Shown here piece after piece: positions 23,712 to 31,052 of a DNA stretch of 64,000 bases (the first letter of the stretch is position 1; every line of letters begins with the position of its first letter). The translations under genes and the position numbers were made by a program. Source of the DNA: Palsa-513 sp036510225 (lineage in GTDB: Bacteria; Actinomycetota; Thermoleophilia; Solirubrobacterales; Solirubrobacteraceae); NCBI GenBank assembly GCA_036510225.1, contig DATCEH010000070.1, positions 19,484 to 83,483 of the forward strand, written 5' to 3'. The notes beneath the pieces were generated by a model that did no database searches, was not told the origin of the DNA, and saw only the letters and a list, made by a program, of their open reading frames with translations.

Positions 23712-24476
23712 TCAGGTCCGCGGCGCGAGCGCCGCGGCGACCGCCCCCGGGGCTTCGGCCAGCAGGCGGTGACCGGCCCCGCCGACGATGTCGAACGACG
23801 CGTCCGGGATGCCGTCGGCAAGACGCCGCCCGAGCCCCACGAACTTGTGGTCGCGCTCGCCCGCAAGAACCGACACCGGCACAGAAAGCTCCCCCAGTCG
23901 CCCCCAGACCGGCTGCATCGCCCCGGTGCCGAGGCCGCGCAGTGCCGCCGCGAGGCCAGTCGGCGTGTTGCGCAGCTGGTCGACGACCGCCGCCCGCCGG
24001 ACGCCCTCGGTCTCGCCGGCGAACAGTGTCTGGTCGTTCCAGGCGGCGACGAAGTCGCCCAGCGGCTCCCGTTCGATCCGCCCGGCGAGCGCCTCGTCGG
24101 CCGCGCGACGGGCCGCCCGCGCCGCCGGGTCCTCGATCCCGGCCGTCGTCGAGACGAGGACCAGCCGGGTGACCCGGTCGGGGTGGGCCAGCGCGAGGTG
24201 GAGGGCGATCCGCCCGCCCTGGGAGTACCCGCACAGCACGAAGCTCGGCGGGGCGGCCGCGGCCAGCTCGGCGATGCACGACGCGAAGCTGATCGGCCGG
24301 CGACCGCCGGCAGACCCGTGGCCGGGCAGATCCGGCACCAGCGGGCGATACCGTCCGGCCGGGAGGCCGGCGACCACGCCGTCGAAGGCGCGGTGCGTCT
24401 GGCCGAATCCGTGCAGCAGCACGACGTCCTCTCCCACCCCGACATCTTGACCGCCGCCCCGCCAATATGCCACCAT
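23712..24476 (-). CDS. menH: alpha/beta hydrolase, probable MenH
   Basis: 254 residues from the ATG at 24476; a shorter start (GTG, 24437, 241 residues) fits family N-termini equally well because the conserved VVLLHGFGQTHRAF follows directly. Nucleophile elbow CGYSQGGR (Ser), then AGERDHKFV (Asp) and GAGHRLLAEAP (His) complete the triad. MenH makes SHCHC from the MenD product; the GYSQGGR elbow, short lid and location among men genes support this. The first start lies inside the toxin-antitoxin operator palindrome, so the two divergent units may be cross-regulated. Confidence 0.78.
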   Translation of the reverse strand: MVAYWRGGGQDVGVGEDVVLLHGFGQTHRAFDGVVAGLPAGRYRPLVPDLPGHGSAGGRRPISFASCIAELAAAAPPSFVLCGYSQGGRIALHLALAHPDRVTRLVLVSTTAGIEDPAARAARRAADEALAGRIEREPLGDFVAAWNDQTLFAGETEGVRRAAVVDQLRNTPTGLAAALRGLGTGAMQPVWGRLGELSVPVSVLAGERDHKFVGLGRRLADGIPDASFDIVGGAGHRLLAEAPGAVAAALAPRT

Positions 24477-24481
24477 ATTGG
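24462..24481. promoter_or_regulatory. operator palindrome of the RHH/MazF-type module
   Basis: Perfect inverted repeat CCAATATG, spacer ccac, CATATTGG, ending 1 nt before the antitoxin ATG. RHH antitoxins usually bind such palindromes to repress their own operon. The AT-rich arms stand out in this GC-rich DNA and may include the -10. Confidence 0.6.
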
Positions 24482-24482
24482 G

Positions 24483-24740
24483 ATGGCTCGCACGCAGGCC
24501 CTCGTCCAGCTCAGCGAAGACCTGATCGGCCGGCTCGACGCGCGCGCAGCCGCTGCGCACCGCTCGCGGTCGGACCTGATCCGCGAAGCGATCGAGCGTT
24601 ACCTGACCGCCGACCCGGCGGCGGCGGTCGACGCGGCGATCGTCGAGAGCTACACGAGCACTCCGCCCGACGACGACTTCGGCGCGTCCTGGGCGGCCCG
24701 CCAGTCGATCGAGGCCGAGCCGTGGGACGAGCCGTCGTGA
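24483..24740 (+). CDS. ribbon-helix-helix antitoxin
   Basis: 85 residues: MARTQALVQLSEDLIGRLDA forms the DNA-binding strand and first helix, and HRSRSDLIREAIERYL the second helix (CopG/MetJ-Arc fold). The acidic, disordered C-terminus (TPPDDDFGASWAARQSIEAEPWDE) is the usual toxin-neutralising part. It overlaps the toxin gene by GTGA and sits directly behind a perfect palindrome. Together they form a complete type II module inserted between menH and menC. Confidence 0.88.
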   Translation: MARTQALVQLSEDLIGRLDARAAAAHRSRSDLIREAIERYLTADPAAAVDAAIVESYTSTPPDDDFGASWAARQSIEAEPWDEPS

Positions 24741-25048
24741 ATCGGGGCGAGATCTGGTGGTACGAGCTGCCGGAGAGCGGCCGTCGGCCGGGTTGCATCC
24801 TCACGCGCCAGGCGGCCATCCCCGTGCTCAACGCCCTGCTCGTGGCGCCGGCGACGAGAACGATCCGCGGGATCCCGAGCCAGGTCCGGCTGGGCCCGCA
24901 GGACGGCATGCCGGCCGAATGCGCGCTGAGCCTCGACAACCTCCTGACGGTGCCGAAAGCGCTCCTGACCGAGCGCATCACCCGCCTGCCGCCGGCCCGC
25001 CTTGCCGAGCTCTGCGCGGCGCTCGACGTCGCGGCCGGGTGCGATTGA
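24737..25048 (+). CDS. MazF/PemK-type endoribonuclease toxin
   Basis: 103 residues with GTG start. VNRGEIWWYELPESGRRPGCIL is the PemK/MazF N-terminal strand pair; the conserved Arg/Thr region follows (VAPATRTIRGIPSQVRLG) and then AECALSLDNLLTVPKALL, matching the NLxTVxK motif. All typical active-site positions appear intact, so the toxin is probably functional as an mRNA interferase. Coupled to the antitoxin by GTGA. Its 3' end is followed after 5 bp by the right copy of the menA/menC junction repeat. Confidence 0.88.
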   Translation: MNRGEIWWYELPESGRRPGCILTRQAAIPVLNALLVAPATRTIRGIPSQVRLGPQDGMPAECALSLDNLLTVPKALLTERITRLPPARLAELCAALDVAAGCD

Positions 25049-25053
25049 CCGGT

Positions 25054-25106
25054 ATCCTCGCCAGCTGATGGAGGTCGCGCTCGAGCGCGTCGCGCTCCGC
25101 TTCGCA
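25054..25106 (+). repeat. menA/menC junction repeat, right copy
   Basis: Starts with ATCCTCGCCAGCTGATGGAG, which reads as the last menA codons (I-L-A-S-stop) overlapping the menC ATG (TGATG). This menA tail has no menA in front of it here. With the copy at 23568 it brackets about 1.43 kb carrying menH and the toxin-antitoxin pair. Confidence 0.7.
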
Positions 25107-26099
25107 GCTCCCGTAGCCGTCTCGTACGGGGAACTCACGTCCCGGGAGATTGTGCTGCTTGCTTTGCGGAGCGGTGACGGCATGGTCGGCCGGGGCGAGG
25201 CAGCTCCGCTGGCTCCATACGACGGCGTGTCGGTCGACGACGTGCTCGCCGCCCTCGAGGCGTTCCGCCCGGTGCTCGAGCGGGCCGACGAGCTCGGGCC
25301 GGGTGAGGTACTGAGCGACTGCCAGGAACGCGCTGACGTGCCGCAGGCACTGGCGGCCGTCGACCTCGCCCTGTGGGACCTCGCCGGCCGGCGGGCCGGC
25401 CGCCCGGTCTGCGAGCTGCTCTGCGAGGCGCCGGCGACCAGCGTGAAGGTCAACGCGACGATCACGGCACCCGACCGCGAGGGAGCCGCCCGCCAGGCGG
25501 CGGCGGCCGCGCTCGCCGGGTACGAGTGCGTCAAGCTGAAGGTCGGCCTGCTCGACGACGCCGGGCGCGTCGCGGCGGTCCGCGCGGCGGTCGGGCCGAG
25601 CGTCGACCTGCGACTCGACGCCAACGGCGGCTGGACGCTCGACGAGGCCGAGCGCATGCTCGACGTCCTCGCGCCGGCCGGCCTCGAGCTCGTCGAGGAG
25701 CCGGTCCGCGGCCTCGAGGCCACGCGGGCCCTGCGCGAGCGCGTGCCCGTACGGATCGCGATCGACGAGACGGCAACCGAGCCGGGCGCCCTGGCCGGCG
25801 GCGTGGCCGACGCCGTCTGCCTGAAGATCAGCCGCTGCGGCGGCATCACCGGCCTGCTCGCCGACGCCGCCCTCGTCCGGTCCTCGGGTGCCGAGCCCTA
25901 CGTCGCGTCGACCTTCGACGGCCCGCTCGGGATCGCCGCCGGCCTGCACGCCGCCGCCGCGCTCGGCCGCCTGCCGCCGTGCGGCCTGGCGACGCTGGAC
26001 CTCTTCTCGCTGATGAACCACCCCTTCACGGTGCACGACGGGTCGATCGCCACGCCACGCGGACCCGGGTTGACCGGCGACCTGGCCTGGTGGCGCTGA
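25068..26099 (+). CDS. menC: o-succinylbenzoate synthase
   Basis: 343 residues, enolase superfamily. Dehydrates SHCHC to o-succinylbenzoate. Catalytic KLK is at K156/K158, metal ligands D184 (LRLDANG), E210 (VEEPV) and D233 (AIDET), and the second catalytic lysine K253 (LKISRCGG). These are also found in muconate cycloisomerases and dipeptide epimerases; the men context decides for OSBS. The ATG lies in a relict TGATG overlap with a leftover menA tail. menD follows. Confidence 0.9.
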   Translation: MEVALERVALRFAAPVAVSYGELTSREIVLLALRSGDGMVGRGEAAPLAPYDGVSVDDVLAALEAFRPVLERADELGPGEVLSDCQERADVPQALAAVDLALWDLAGRRAGRPVCELLCEAPATSVKVNATITAPDREGAARQAAAAALAGYECVKLKVGLLDDAGRVAAVRAAVGPSVDLRLDANGGWTLDEAERMLDVLAPAGLELVEEPVRGLEATRALRERVPVRIAIDETATEPGALAGGVADAVCLKISRCGGITGLLADAALVRSSGAEPYVASTFDGPLGIAAGLHAAAALGRLPPCGLATLDLFSLMNHPFTVHDGSIATPRGPGLTGDLAWWR

Positions 26100-26179
26100 C
26101 CCGGCTCGCCGTCGCCCCGTCCGGTGGATCGATTCCGGCGCCACCGGCCGATACCCTCCACACCGACATTCACGACCAC

Positions 26180-27943
26180 TTGAACCCTCCGGGCGCCGAC
26201 ACCCACCTGCTGCTCGCGGCCTTCGTCGACGAGCTCGTCCGCTGCGGGATGACCGACGCGTGTACGTCGCCCGGGTCCCGCTCCACGCCGGTCGTCCTGG
26301 CCCTCGCCCGCGCACCAGGCCTGCGGGCGTACTCGCACATCGACGAGCGCTCTTCCGGCTTCTTCGCCCTCGGCCTGATCAAGGCCACCGACCGGCCGGT
26401 CGCCGTCACCTGCACGTCGGGCACGGCCGCCGCCAACCTCCTGCCGGCCGTGATCGAGGCCGACGAGGCCCGCCTGCCGCTGATCGTCCTGACCGCCGAT
26501 CGGCCGCCCGAGCTGCGCGGCGTCGGCGCCGGCCAGACGATCGACCAGGTCAAGCTCTACGGCGACGCCGTCCGCTGGTTCTTCGAGGTCGGCAACCACG
26601 ACGCCACGCCGGCTCGCCTGCGTTGGATTCGCGGGCTCGCGTGTCGCGCCGTGTGGACCGCGTGCGGCGAGCGTCCGGGTCCGGTCCACCTCAACTGGCC
26701 GTTGCGCGAGCCGCTCGTCCTGAGCGATCCGCTGCCGCCGGCGTCGGTCGTCGGACGGCTGGGCGGGCGTCCGTGGATCGTGCGGCCCGGCCGGTCGGGC
26801 CTCGCAGCGGGCGACGGCGAGCTCGAGTTGCCCGACGGGGTCCGCGGGGTGGTCGTCGCCGGGCGCTGCGCCGGCCGGCCCGGGCCGGAGCTTGCCGCGT
26901 TCGCCGCGCGGGCCGGCTATCCGCTCCTGGCCGACCCGCTGTCCGGCGCCCGGACGGGCCCCGCGGCGATCGCCCACTACGACGCCCTGCTGCGCCGGCC
27001 CCAGCGCTTCGCGGCGCCAGAGCTCGTGATCCGGGTTGGCGACCTGCCGACGTCCAAGCCCCTGCGCAGCTGGCTGGCCGGGCTCGACTCGGCCCGCCAG
27101 ATCGCGATCAGCCCCGACGGCAGCTGGCAGGACCCGGACGGCGTCGTCGGCGAGTCGCTGCACGCCGACCCCCGGATCGCGCTCGCCACCGCCGACCCGT
27201 CACCCGCGCCGGCTGGTTGGCTCGAGCGCTGGCGGAGCGCCGACCGGCTCGCCGCCGGGGCGCTCGGCGAGCTGTTCGCCGGCGAGCTGACCGAGCCGGC
27301 CGTCGCCTGGGCGCTCGGCGAGCAACTCGGCCCCGGCGCGACCGTGTTCGTCGCCGCGTCGATGCCGATCCGCGACGTCGAGTCGTTCTGGCCAGTCCGC
27401 GCCGACGGCCCGCGCGTACTCTCCAACCGGGGGGCCAACGGAATCGACGGAACCGTCTCCAGCGCCTTCGGCGTCGCCGCGTCGACTCCCGGCCCGGTCG
27501 TCCTGCTGATCGGCGACGTCGCCCTCGCACACGACATCGGCGGCCTGCTCGCAGCCGGCAGGCTCGGGCTCAAGCTGACGATCGTCCTGCTCGACAACGC
27601 CGGTGGCGGTATCTTCGACTTCCTACCCGTGGCCGGCGAGCAAGACATCTTCGAGCACCACGTCGCGACGCCGACCGGCCTCGACTTCTCCCGCGCCGCG
27701 GCCCTCTACGGATTGGGGCACGACCGGCCGGAGACGCTGGACGACCTGCGCTCCGCGCTCGACCGGGCGCTCGGCCGGCCGAACTCGACGCTGATCGAGG
27801 TCCGCGGCGACCGGGCCGCCAACGTCCGCCTGCACGCCCGGGCGATCGCAGCCGTGGACGCAGCCGTCGACTCGGCCGTCGACTCGGCGGCCGGCGCAGC
27901 GGTCGACTCCGCGGTCGACGCTGCCCCTGGAGCACGGGCGTGA
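26180..27943 (+). CDS. menD: SEPHCHC synthase
   Basis: 587 residues from a TTG whose protein (LNPPGADTHLLLAAFVDELVRCGMTDACTSPGSRSTPV) matches the usual MenD N-terminus; a GTG at 26090 overlapping menC would add 30 unlike residues. A ThDP-dependent enzyme joining isochorismate and 2-oxoglutarate. SPGSRS, TSGTAAANLLPAVIEA, and the ThDP motif GDVALAHDIGG ending in LLDNAGGGIFDFLP are present. The C-terminus carries a low-complexity Ala/Val/Asp tail (AAVDAAVDSAVDSAAGA) absent from typical MenD. The stop overlaps the rhomboid gene (GTGA). Confidence 0.92.
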   Translation: MNPPGADTHLLLAAFVDELVRCGMTDACTSPGSRSTPVVLALARAPGLRAYSHIDERSSGFFALGLIKATDRPVAVTCTSGTAAANLLPAVIEADEARLPLIVLTADRPPELRGVGAGQTIDQVKLYGDAVRWFFEVGNHDATPARLRWIRGLACRAVWTACGERPGPVHLNWPLREPLVLSDPLPPASVVGRLGGRPWIVRPGRSGLAAGDGELELPDGVRGVVVAGRCAGRPGPELAAFAARAGYPLLADPLSGARTGPAAIAHYDALLRRPQRFAAPELVIRVGDLPTSKPLRSWLAGLDSARQIAISPDGSWQDPDGVVGESLHADPRIALATADPSPAPAGWLERWRSADRLAAGALGELFAGELTEPAVAWALGEQLGPGATVFVAASMPIRDVESFWPVRADGPRVLSNRGANGIDGTVSSAFGVAASTPGPVVLLIGDVALAHDIGGLLAAGRLGLKLTIVLLDNAGGGIFDFLPVAGEQDIFEHHVATPTGLDFSRAAALYGLGHDRPETLDDLRSALDRALGRPNSTLIEVRGDRAANVRLHARAIAAVDAAVDSAVDSAAGAAVDSAVDAAPGARA

Positions 27944-28569
27944 CCGACCGGGCCGCCGGGTCCGCGGGCGGCCGGCCGTCCGAGCGGGTGTCGGCCGGAC
28001 GCCTGCTCGGCGCGATGGTCGCCGTGATGTGGATCGTCCAGGTCGTCAACGCGCTCGACGGCCAGCACCTCGACGCCGCGGGGATCCGCCCGCGGATGAT
28101 CTCCGGCCTCGACGGCGTCGTCTTCGCGCCGTTCCTCCACGCCAGCTTCAGCCACCTGATCGGCAACACGATCCCCTTCGTCGTGCTCGGCGGGACGATC
28201 GCCCTGACCGAGGGCATGCGGCTGGCCTGGGTGACGGTGGTCGTCGGCCTCGTCGCCGGCCTCGGCACCTGGCTGATATCCCCGGGCGGCGTGACGACGG
28301 TCGGGGCCAGCGGGATCGTCTTCGGCTACGCGACATACCTCGTCGGCCGGGGGATCTTCAGCCGGCGGCTCGTCCAGCTGGCGATCGGCGTCGCCGTCGG
28401 ACTGGTCTTCGGACTGACGCTGCTCTACAGCCTGATCCCGCGGGCCGGCGTCTCCTGGCAGGACCACCTGTGCGGCGCGCTCGGCGGGATCCTCGCCGCC
28501 CGCGGTCTGACCGCCGGCCAGCCGGCGGGCCGGCGAGCCGGCCCGGGCGGCGGCGCCAACCCGGCCTGA
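27940..28569 (+). CDS. rhomboid family intramembrane serine protease
   Basis: 209 residues, six transmembrane helices. HLIGN (H72, N76) in TM2, catalytic S124 in GASGIVFGY and H176 in WQDHLCGAL give the rhomboid Ser-His dyad with oxyanion residues; the loop-1 Arg-rich motif is reduced, as in many actinobacterial members. Translationally coupled to menD by GTGA, though no functional link to menaquinone is known. The tail is Gly/Arg-rich. Substrate unknown. Confidence 0.88.
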   Translation: MTDRAAGSAGGRPSERVSAGRLLGAMVAVMWIVQVVNALDGQHLDAAGIRPRMISGLDGVVFAPFLHASFSHLIGNTIPFVVLGGTIALTEGMRLAWVTVVVGLVAGLGTWLISPGGVTTVGASGIVFGYATYLVGRGIFSRRLVQLAIGVAVGLVFGLTLLYSLIPRAGVSWQDHLCGALGGILAARGLTAGQPAGRRAGPGGGANPA

Positions 28570-28906
28570 CGAAGCGGATCCGGGCAGGCGGGCCGAGCCG
28601 GGCGGCGAAATCAACCCGGCCCGACGAGGCGACATGCGCCGTCCTGACAGGGGAATCCGGGCCCTTTGTGAGCTGGGCGAAACCCGTCATCGTCGCTTTC
28701 GACCGTCCGGCGCGCTAAAGTCGTCAGAGACGCTCCTCGGGGACTCGGGTCCGGTGGCGCGGAAGCAAGTCGGTCGGTCGGCCGCAGCGGGGACGCGCCC
28801 CCGTGCGCCACGGCGATTTGGATCCGCGCGGGACATCCCCTGGTCAGGATGGTCCGCCCGGCGGAGCTGTCATGCTGACTAGTCGAGCGACGGCGAACGG
28901 AGGCAG
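28570..28906. other. 337-bp gap upstream of the primary sigma gene
   Basis: No coding frame is credible. A 20-bp imperfect direct repeat (18 of 20) starting CAACCCGGCC lies at 28557-28576 and 28612-28631, the first overlapping the rhomboid stop. TAAAGT (28716-28721) is a candidate -10 for rpoD, but no clear -35 was found. Confidence 0.45.
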
Positions 28907-30010
28907 ATGTCGGTAGCAGAACTGCATGAGCTTGAAGAGGTCCGGGGTCTGGTGACCAGGGGCCAGTTGGTCGGCGTGCTCACCTACGCGGAGATCGCGA
29001 CGGCCACCGCGGAGTTCGATCTCGACGAGGCCGACCTGGAGGAGCTCCACGCCTTCCTCGAGGGCTCGGCGATCGAGCTCGTGGAGGAGATCGACCCGGC
29101 CACGGTCGCCGGCAGCGAGGTCTCGCGCGCCCCCGACAAGCGGGGCCAGCGGAAGGCCAAGACGGCGCTCGACCTCAAGCCGGACATGACGACCGACTCG
29201 CTGCAGCTGTTCCTCAAGGGGATCGGCAAGGTTCGCCTGCTGACCGCCCCCGAAGAGGTCGAGCTGGCCAAGCGGATCGAGCGGGGCGACCTCGACGCCA
29301 AGCAGCGGATGGTCGAGGCCAACCTCCGGCTGGTCGTCTCGATCGCCAAGAACTACCGCAACCAGGGCCTGCCGTTCCTCGACCTGATCCAGGAGGGCAC
29401 GCTCGGCCTGGTCCGGGGTGCCGAGAAGTTCGACTACCGCAAGGGCTTCAAGTTCTCGACCTATGCGACCTGGTGGATTCGCCAGGCGATCGCCCGGGCC
29501 CTGGCCGACAAGTCGCGAACGATCCGGATTCCCGTCCACATCGTCGAGAAGCTCAACCAGGTCAACCGGGCCGAGCGGCGCCTGGTGACCGAGCTCGGCC
29601 GTGACCCGTCGACCCGCGAGATCGCCGAGGTCACGGGCATCGACCCGGCCGAGATCGACTCGATCAAGCGATCGGCGCGGGCGCCGATCTCACTCGAGAA
29701 GCCGGTCGGCGACGACGACGGGTCTGAGTTCGGCCAGTTCATCGCCGACGAGCAGAGCGAGTCCCCATACGAGCGGGCGGCCGACGTCCTCGCGAAGGAG
29801 GCCCTCCAGGATGTCCTGGAGAACCTCTCCTACCGCGAGCGGCGTGTGCTCGAGCTGCGCTTCGGCCTCGGCGGCGGACACCCGCGGACGCTGGACGAGA
29901 TCAGCCGGACGTTCAACGTCACGCGTGAGCGGATCCGCCAGATCGAGAACCAGTCGATCAAGAAGCTCCAGACGCTCGACGAGGCCCAGAAGCTCCGCAG
30001 CGGCTTCTAG
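28907..30010 (+). CDS. rpoD: primary RNA polymerase sigma factor (sigma-70/RpoD)
   Basis: 367 residues. A short region 1.1 at the N-terminus (MSVAELHELEEVRGLVTRGQ), region 1.2 (DSLQLFLKGIGKVRLLTAPEEVELAKRIE), region 2 with the -10 binding segment GFKFSTYATWWIRQAIARALAD, region 3 (IRIPVHIVEKLNQV) and region 4 with the HTH (LDEISRTFNVTRERIRQIENQSIKKL). This complete architecture marks the housekeeping factor. The ATG has GGAGG 5 nt upstream. It is monocistronic and ends in a strong hairpin terminator. Confidence 0.96.
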   Translation: MSVAELHELEEVRGLVTRGQLVGVLTYAEIATATAEFDLDEADLEELHAFLEGSAIELVEEIDPATVAGSEVSRAPDKRGQRKAKTALDLKPDMTTDSLQLFLKGIGKVRLLTAPEEVELAKRIERGDLDAKQRMVEANLRLVVSIAKNYRNQGLPFLDLIQEGTLGLVRGAEKFDYRKGFKFSTYATWWIRQAIARALADKSRTIRIPVHIVEKLNQVNRAERRLVTELGRDPSTREIAEVTGIDPAEIDSIKRSARAPISLEKPVGDDDGSEFGQFIADEQSESPYERAADVLAKEALQDVLENLSYRERRVLELRFGLGGGHPRTLDEISRTFNVTRERIRQIENQSIKKLQTLDEAQKLRSGF

Positions 30011-30032
30011 GCGTCGGCGTTTCCTGAGGGCC

Positions 30033-30062
30033 GAGGGCCGGCAGATGCCGGCCCTCTGTCGT
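30033..30062 (+). terminator. intrinsic terminator of rpoD
   Basis: GAGGGCCGGC, loop AGAT, GCCGGCCCTC: a perfect 10-bp stem 22 nt after the rpoD stop, followed by the U-containing TGTCGTT. Confidence 0.75.
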
Positions 30063-30122
30063 TCCTCCGGCGGAGCGACCACCGCACTCGGAGGAGGCCG
30101 ACGAGGCTCGGGGAGCCGGCCA

Positions 30123-30142
30123 GTAATACCCCTCGGTATTAC
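30123..30142. promoter_or_regulatory. operator palindrome of the AbrB/VapC module
   Basis: Perfect inverted repeat GTAATACC, spacer cctc, GGTATTAC. A third half-site GGTATTAC stands at 30247-30254, just upstream of the -10 TAGGCT (30262-30267). AT-rich sites of this kind fit binding by the AbrB-type antitoxin encoded at 30274; autoregulation is inferred. Confidence 0.55.
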
Positions 30143-30261
30143 TTACTTTGACTCACCATAACACCTGCTCCAGACGGAATCCGTGGCAGGCCGCGAGCCG
30201 CGAGTCGGCAAGCTTGGCGGCGCCCGCGACGGAAGTAAGGATGGTCGGTATTACTGCCTGC

Positions 30262-30267
30262 TAGGCT
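30262..30267 (+). promoter_or_regulatory. -10 box for leaderless antitoxin transcript
   Basis: TAGGCT lies exactly 6 nt before the GTG at 30274 and next to a GGTATTAC half-site, so a bound antitoxin would block it. Confidence 0.5.
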
Positions 30268-30273
30268 CGCCGC

Positions 30274-30498
30274 GTGCGAGTGACCAGCAAGGGTCAGGTG
30301 ACGATCCCCCAGGGGGTCCGCGAACGCCTTGGGATCGTCGCGGGTAGCGAGGTCGAGTTCGAGCTCGACGCGCAGGGCGCCCGGCTGGTGCGCGTCAGCT
30401 CGGGCGTCGGAGGCGAGATCACGGCGAGGATGCGCGGCCGGGCGACAGTCCCGATGACCACGCGCGAAATCATGGCGCTGACGCGCACCGATGCCTGA
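30274..30498 (+). CDS. AbrB-family antitoxin
   Basis: 74 residues with GTG start. VRVTSKGQVTIPQGVRERLGIVAGSEVEFELDA is the swapped-hairpin SpoVT/AbrB DNA-binding domain. The C-terminal part (ARMRGRATVPMTTREIMALTRTDA) is the usual toxin-binding tail. It overlaps the vapC gene by 8 bp and is preceded by AT-rich palindromic sites. A leaderless transcript is likely. Confidence 0.9.
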   Translation: MRVTSKGQVTIPQGVRERLGIVAGSEVEFELDAQGARLVRVSSGVGGEITARMRGRATVPMTTREIMALTRTDA

Positions 30499-30907
30499 CG
30501 GCCGCCGTGGCGGGGTGCTCGTCGACTCGAGTGTCCTGCTCGACATCTTCACCGACGATCCGCTTTGGGCCGGGTGGTCGAACGTCCGCCTGGCGGCGGC
30601 CTTCGACGCCGGTAGCGTCGTGATCAATCCGCTCGTCTACGCCGAGCTGTCGGTCGCCTTCGAGCATATCGAGGCACTCGACGCGGCCCTCCCGGACGAA
30701 TTGGGCCGCGAGAGTCTGCCGCCGCAGGCAGCCTTCCTCGCCGGGAGGTGCCTGCTCGAGCACCGACGGAGCGGGGGCCCCGGCCGACCGACGATCGCGG
30801 GCTTCTGCATCGCCGCCCATGCCGCGATCACCGGTCGGGCGTTACTGACCCGCGATCCCGGCGGCTACGGCGCCCAGCTGCCCGGCCTTGCCCTGATCTG
30901 CCCGTAG
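30491..30907 (+). CDS. VapC-type PIN-domain toxin with altered active site
   Basis: 138 residues. LVDSSVLLDIF gives the first Asp (D12), VYAELS the Glu (E52), and LLTRDPGGY the late Asp (D122). At the third acidic position, where relatives read PDFxIxAHA, this protein has TIAGFCIAAHA, so G104 replaces the Asp. The PIN metal site normally needs this residue, so activity may be reduced or lost. Overlaps its antitoxin by 8 bp. Confidence 0.87.
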   Translation: MPDGRRGGVLVDSSVLLDIFTDDPLWAGWSNVRLAAAFDAGSVVINPLVYAELSVAFEHIEALDAALPDELGRESLPPQAAFLAGRCLLEHRRSGGPGRPTIAGFCIAAHAAITGRALLTRDPGGYGAQLPGLALICP

Positions 30908-31052
30908 CCTCGCGGCGCGGCGCGGGGCGGTCGCGGCCGCGGGTGGACGGGTCGGGGGCGACCCACGGGCGGACGCCCGGCCTTCTTTCAGCGCAGGGCG
31001 GTTCTTCGATCAGGGTCCGCTGCACCCCACCGCCGGGCGATACTGCTGGCCG

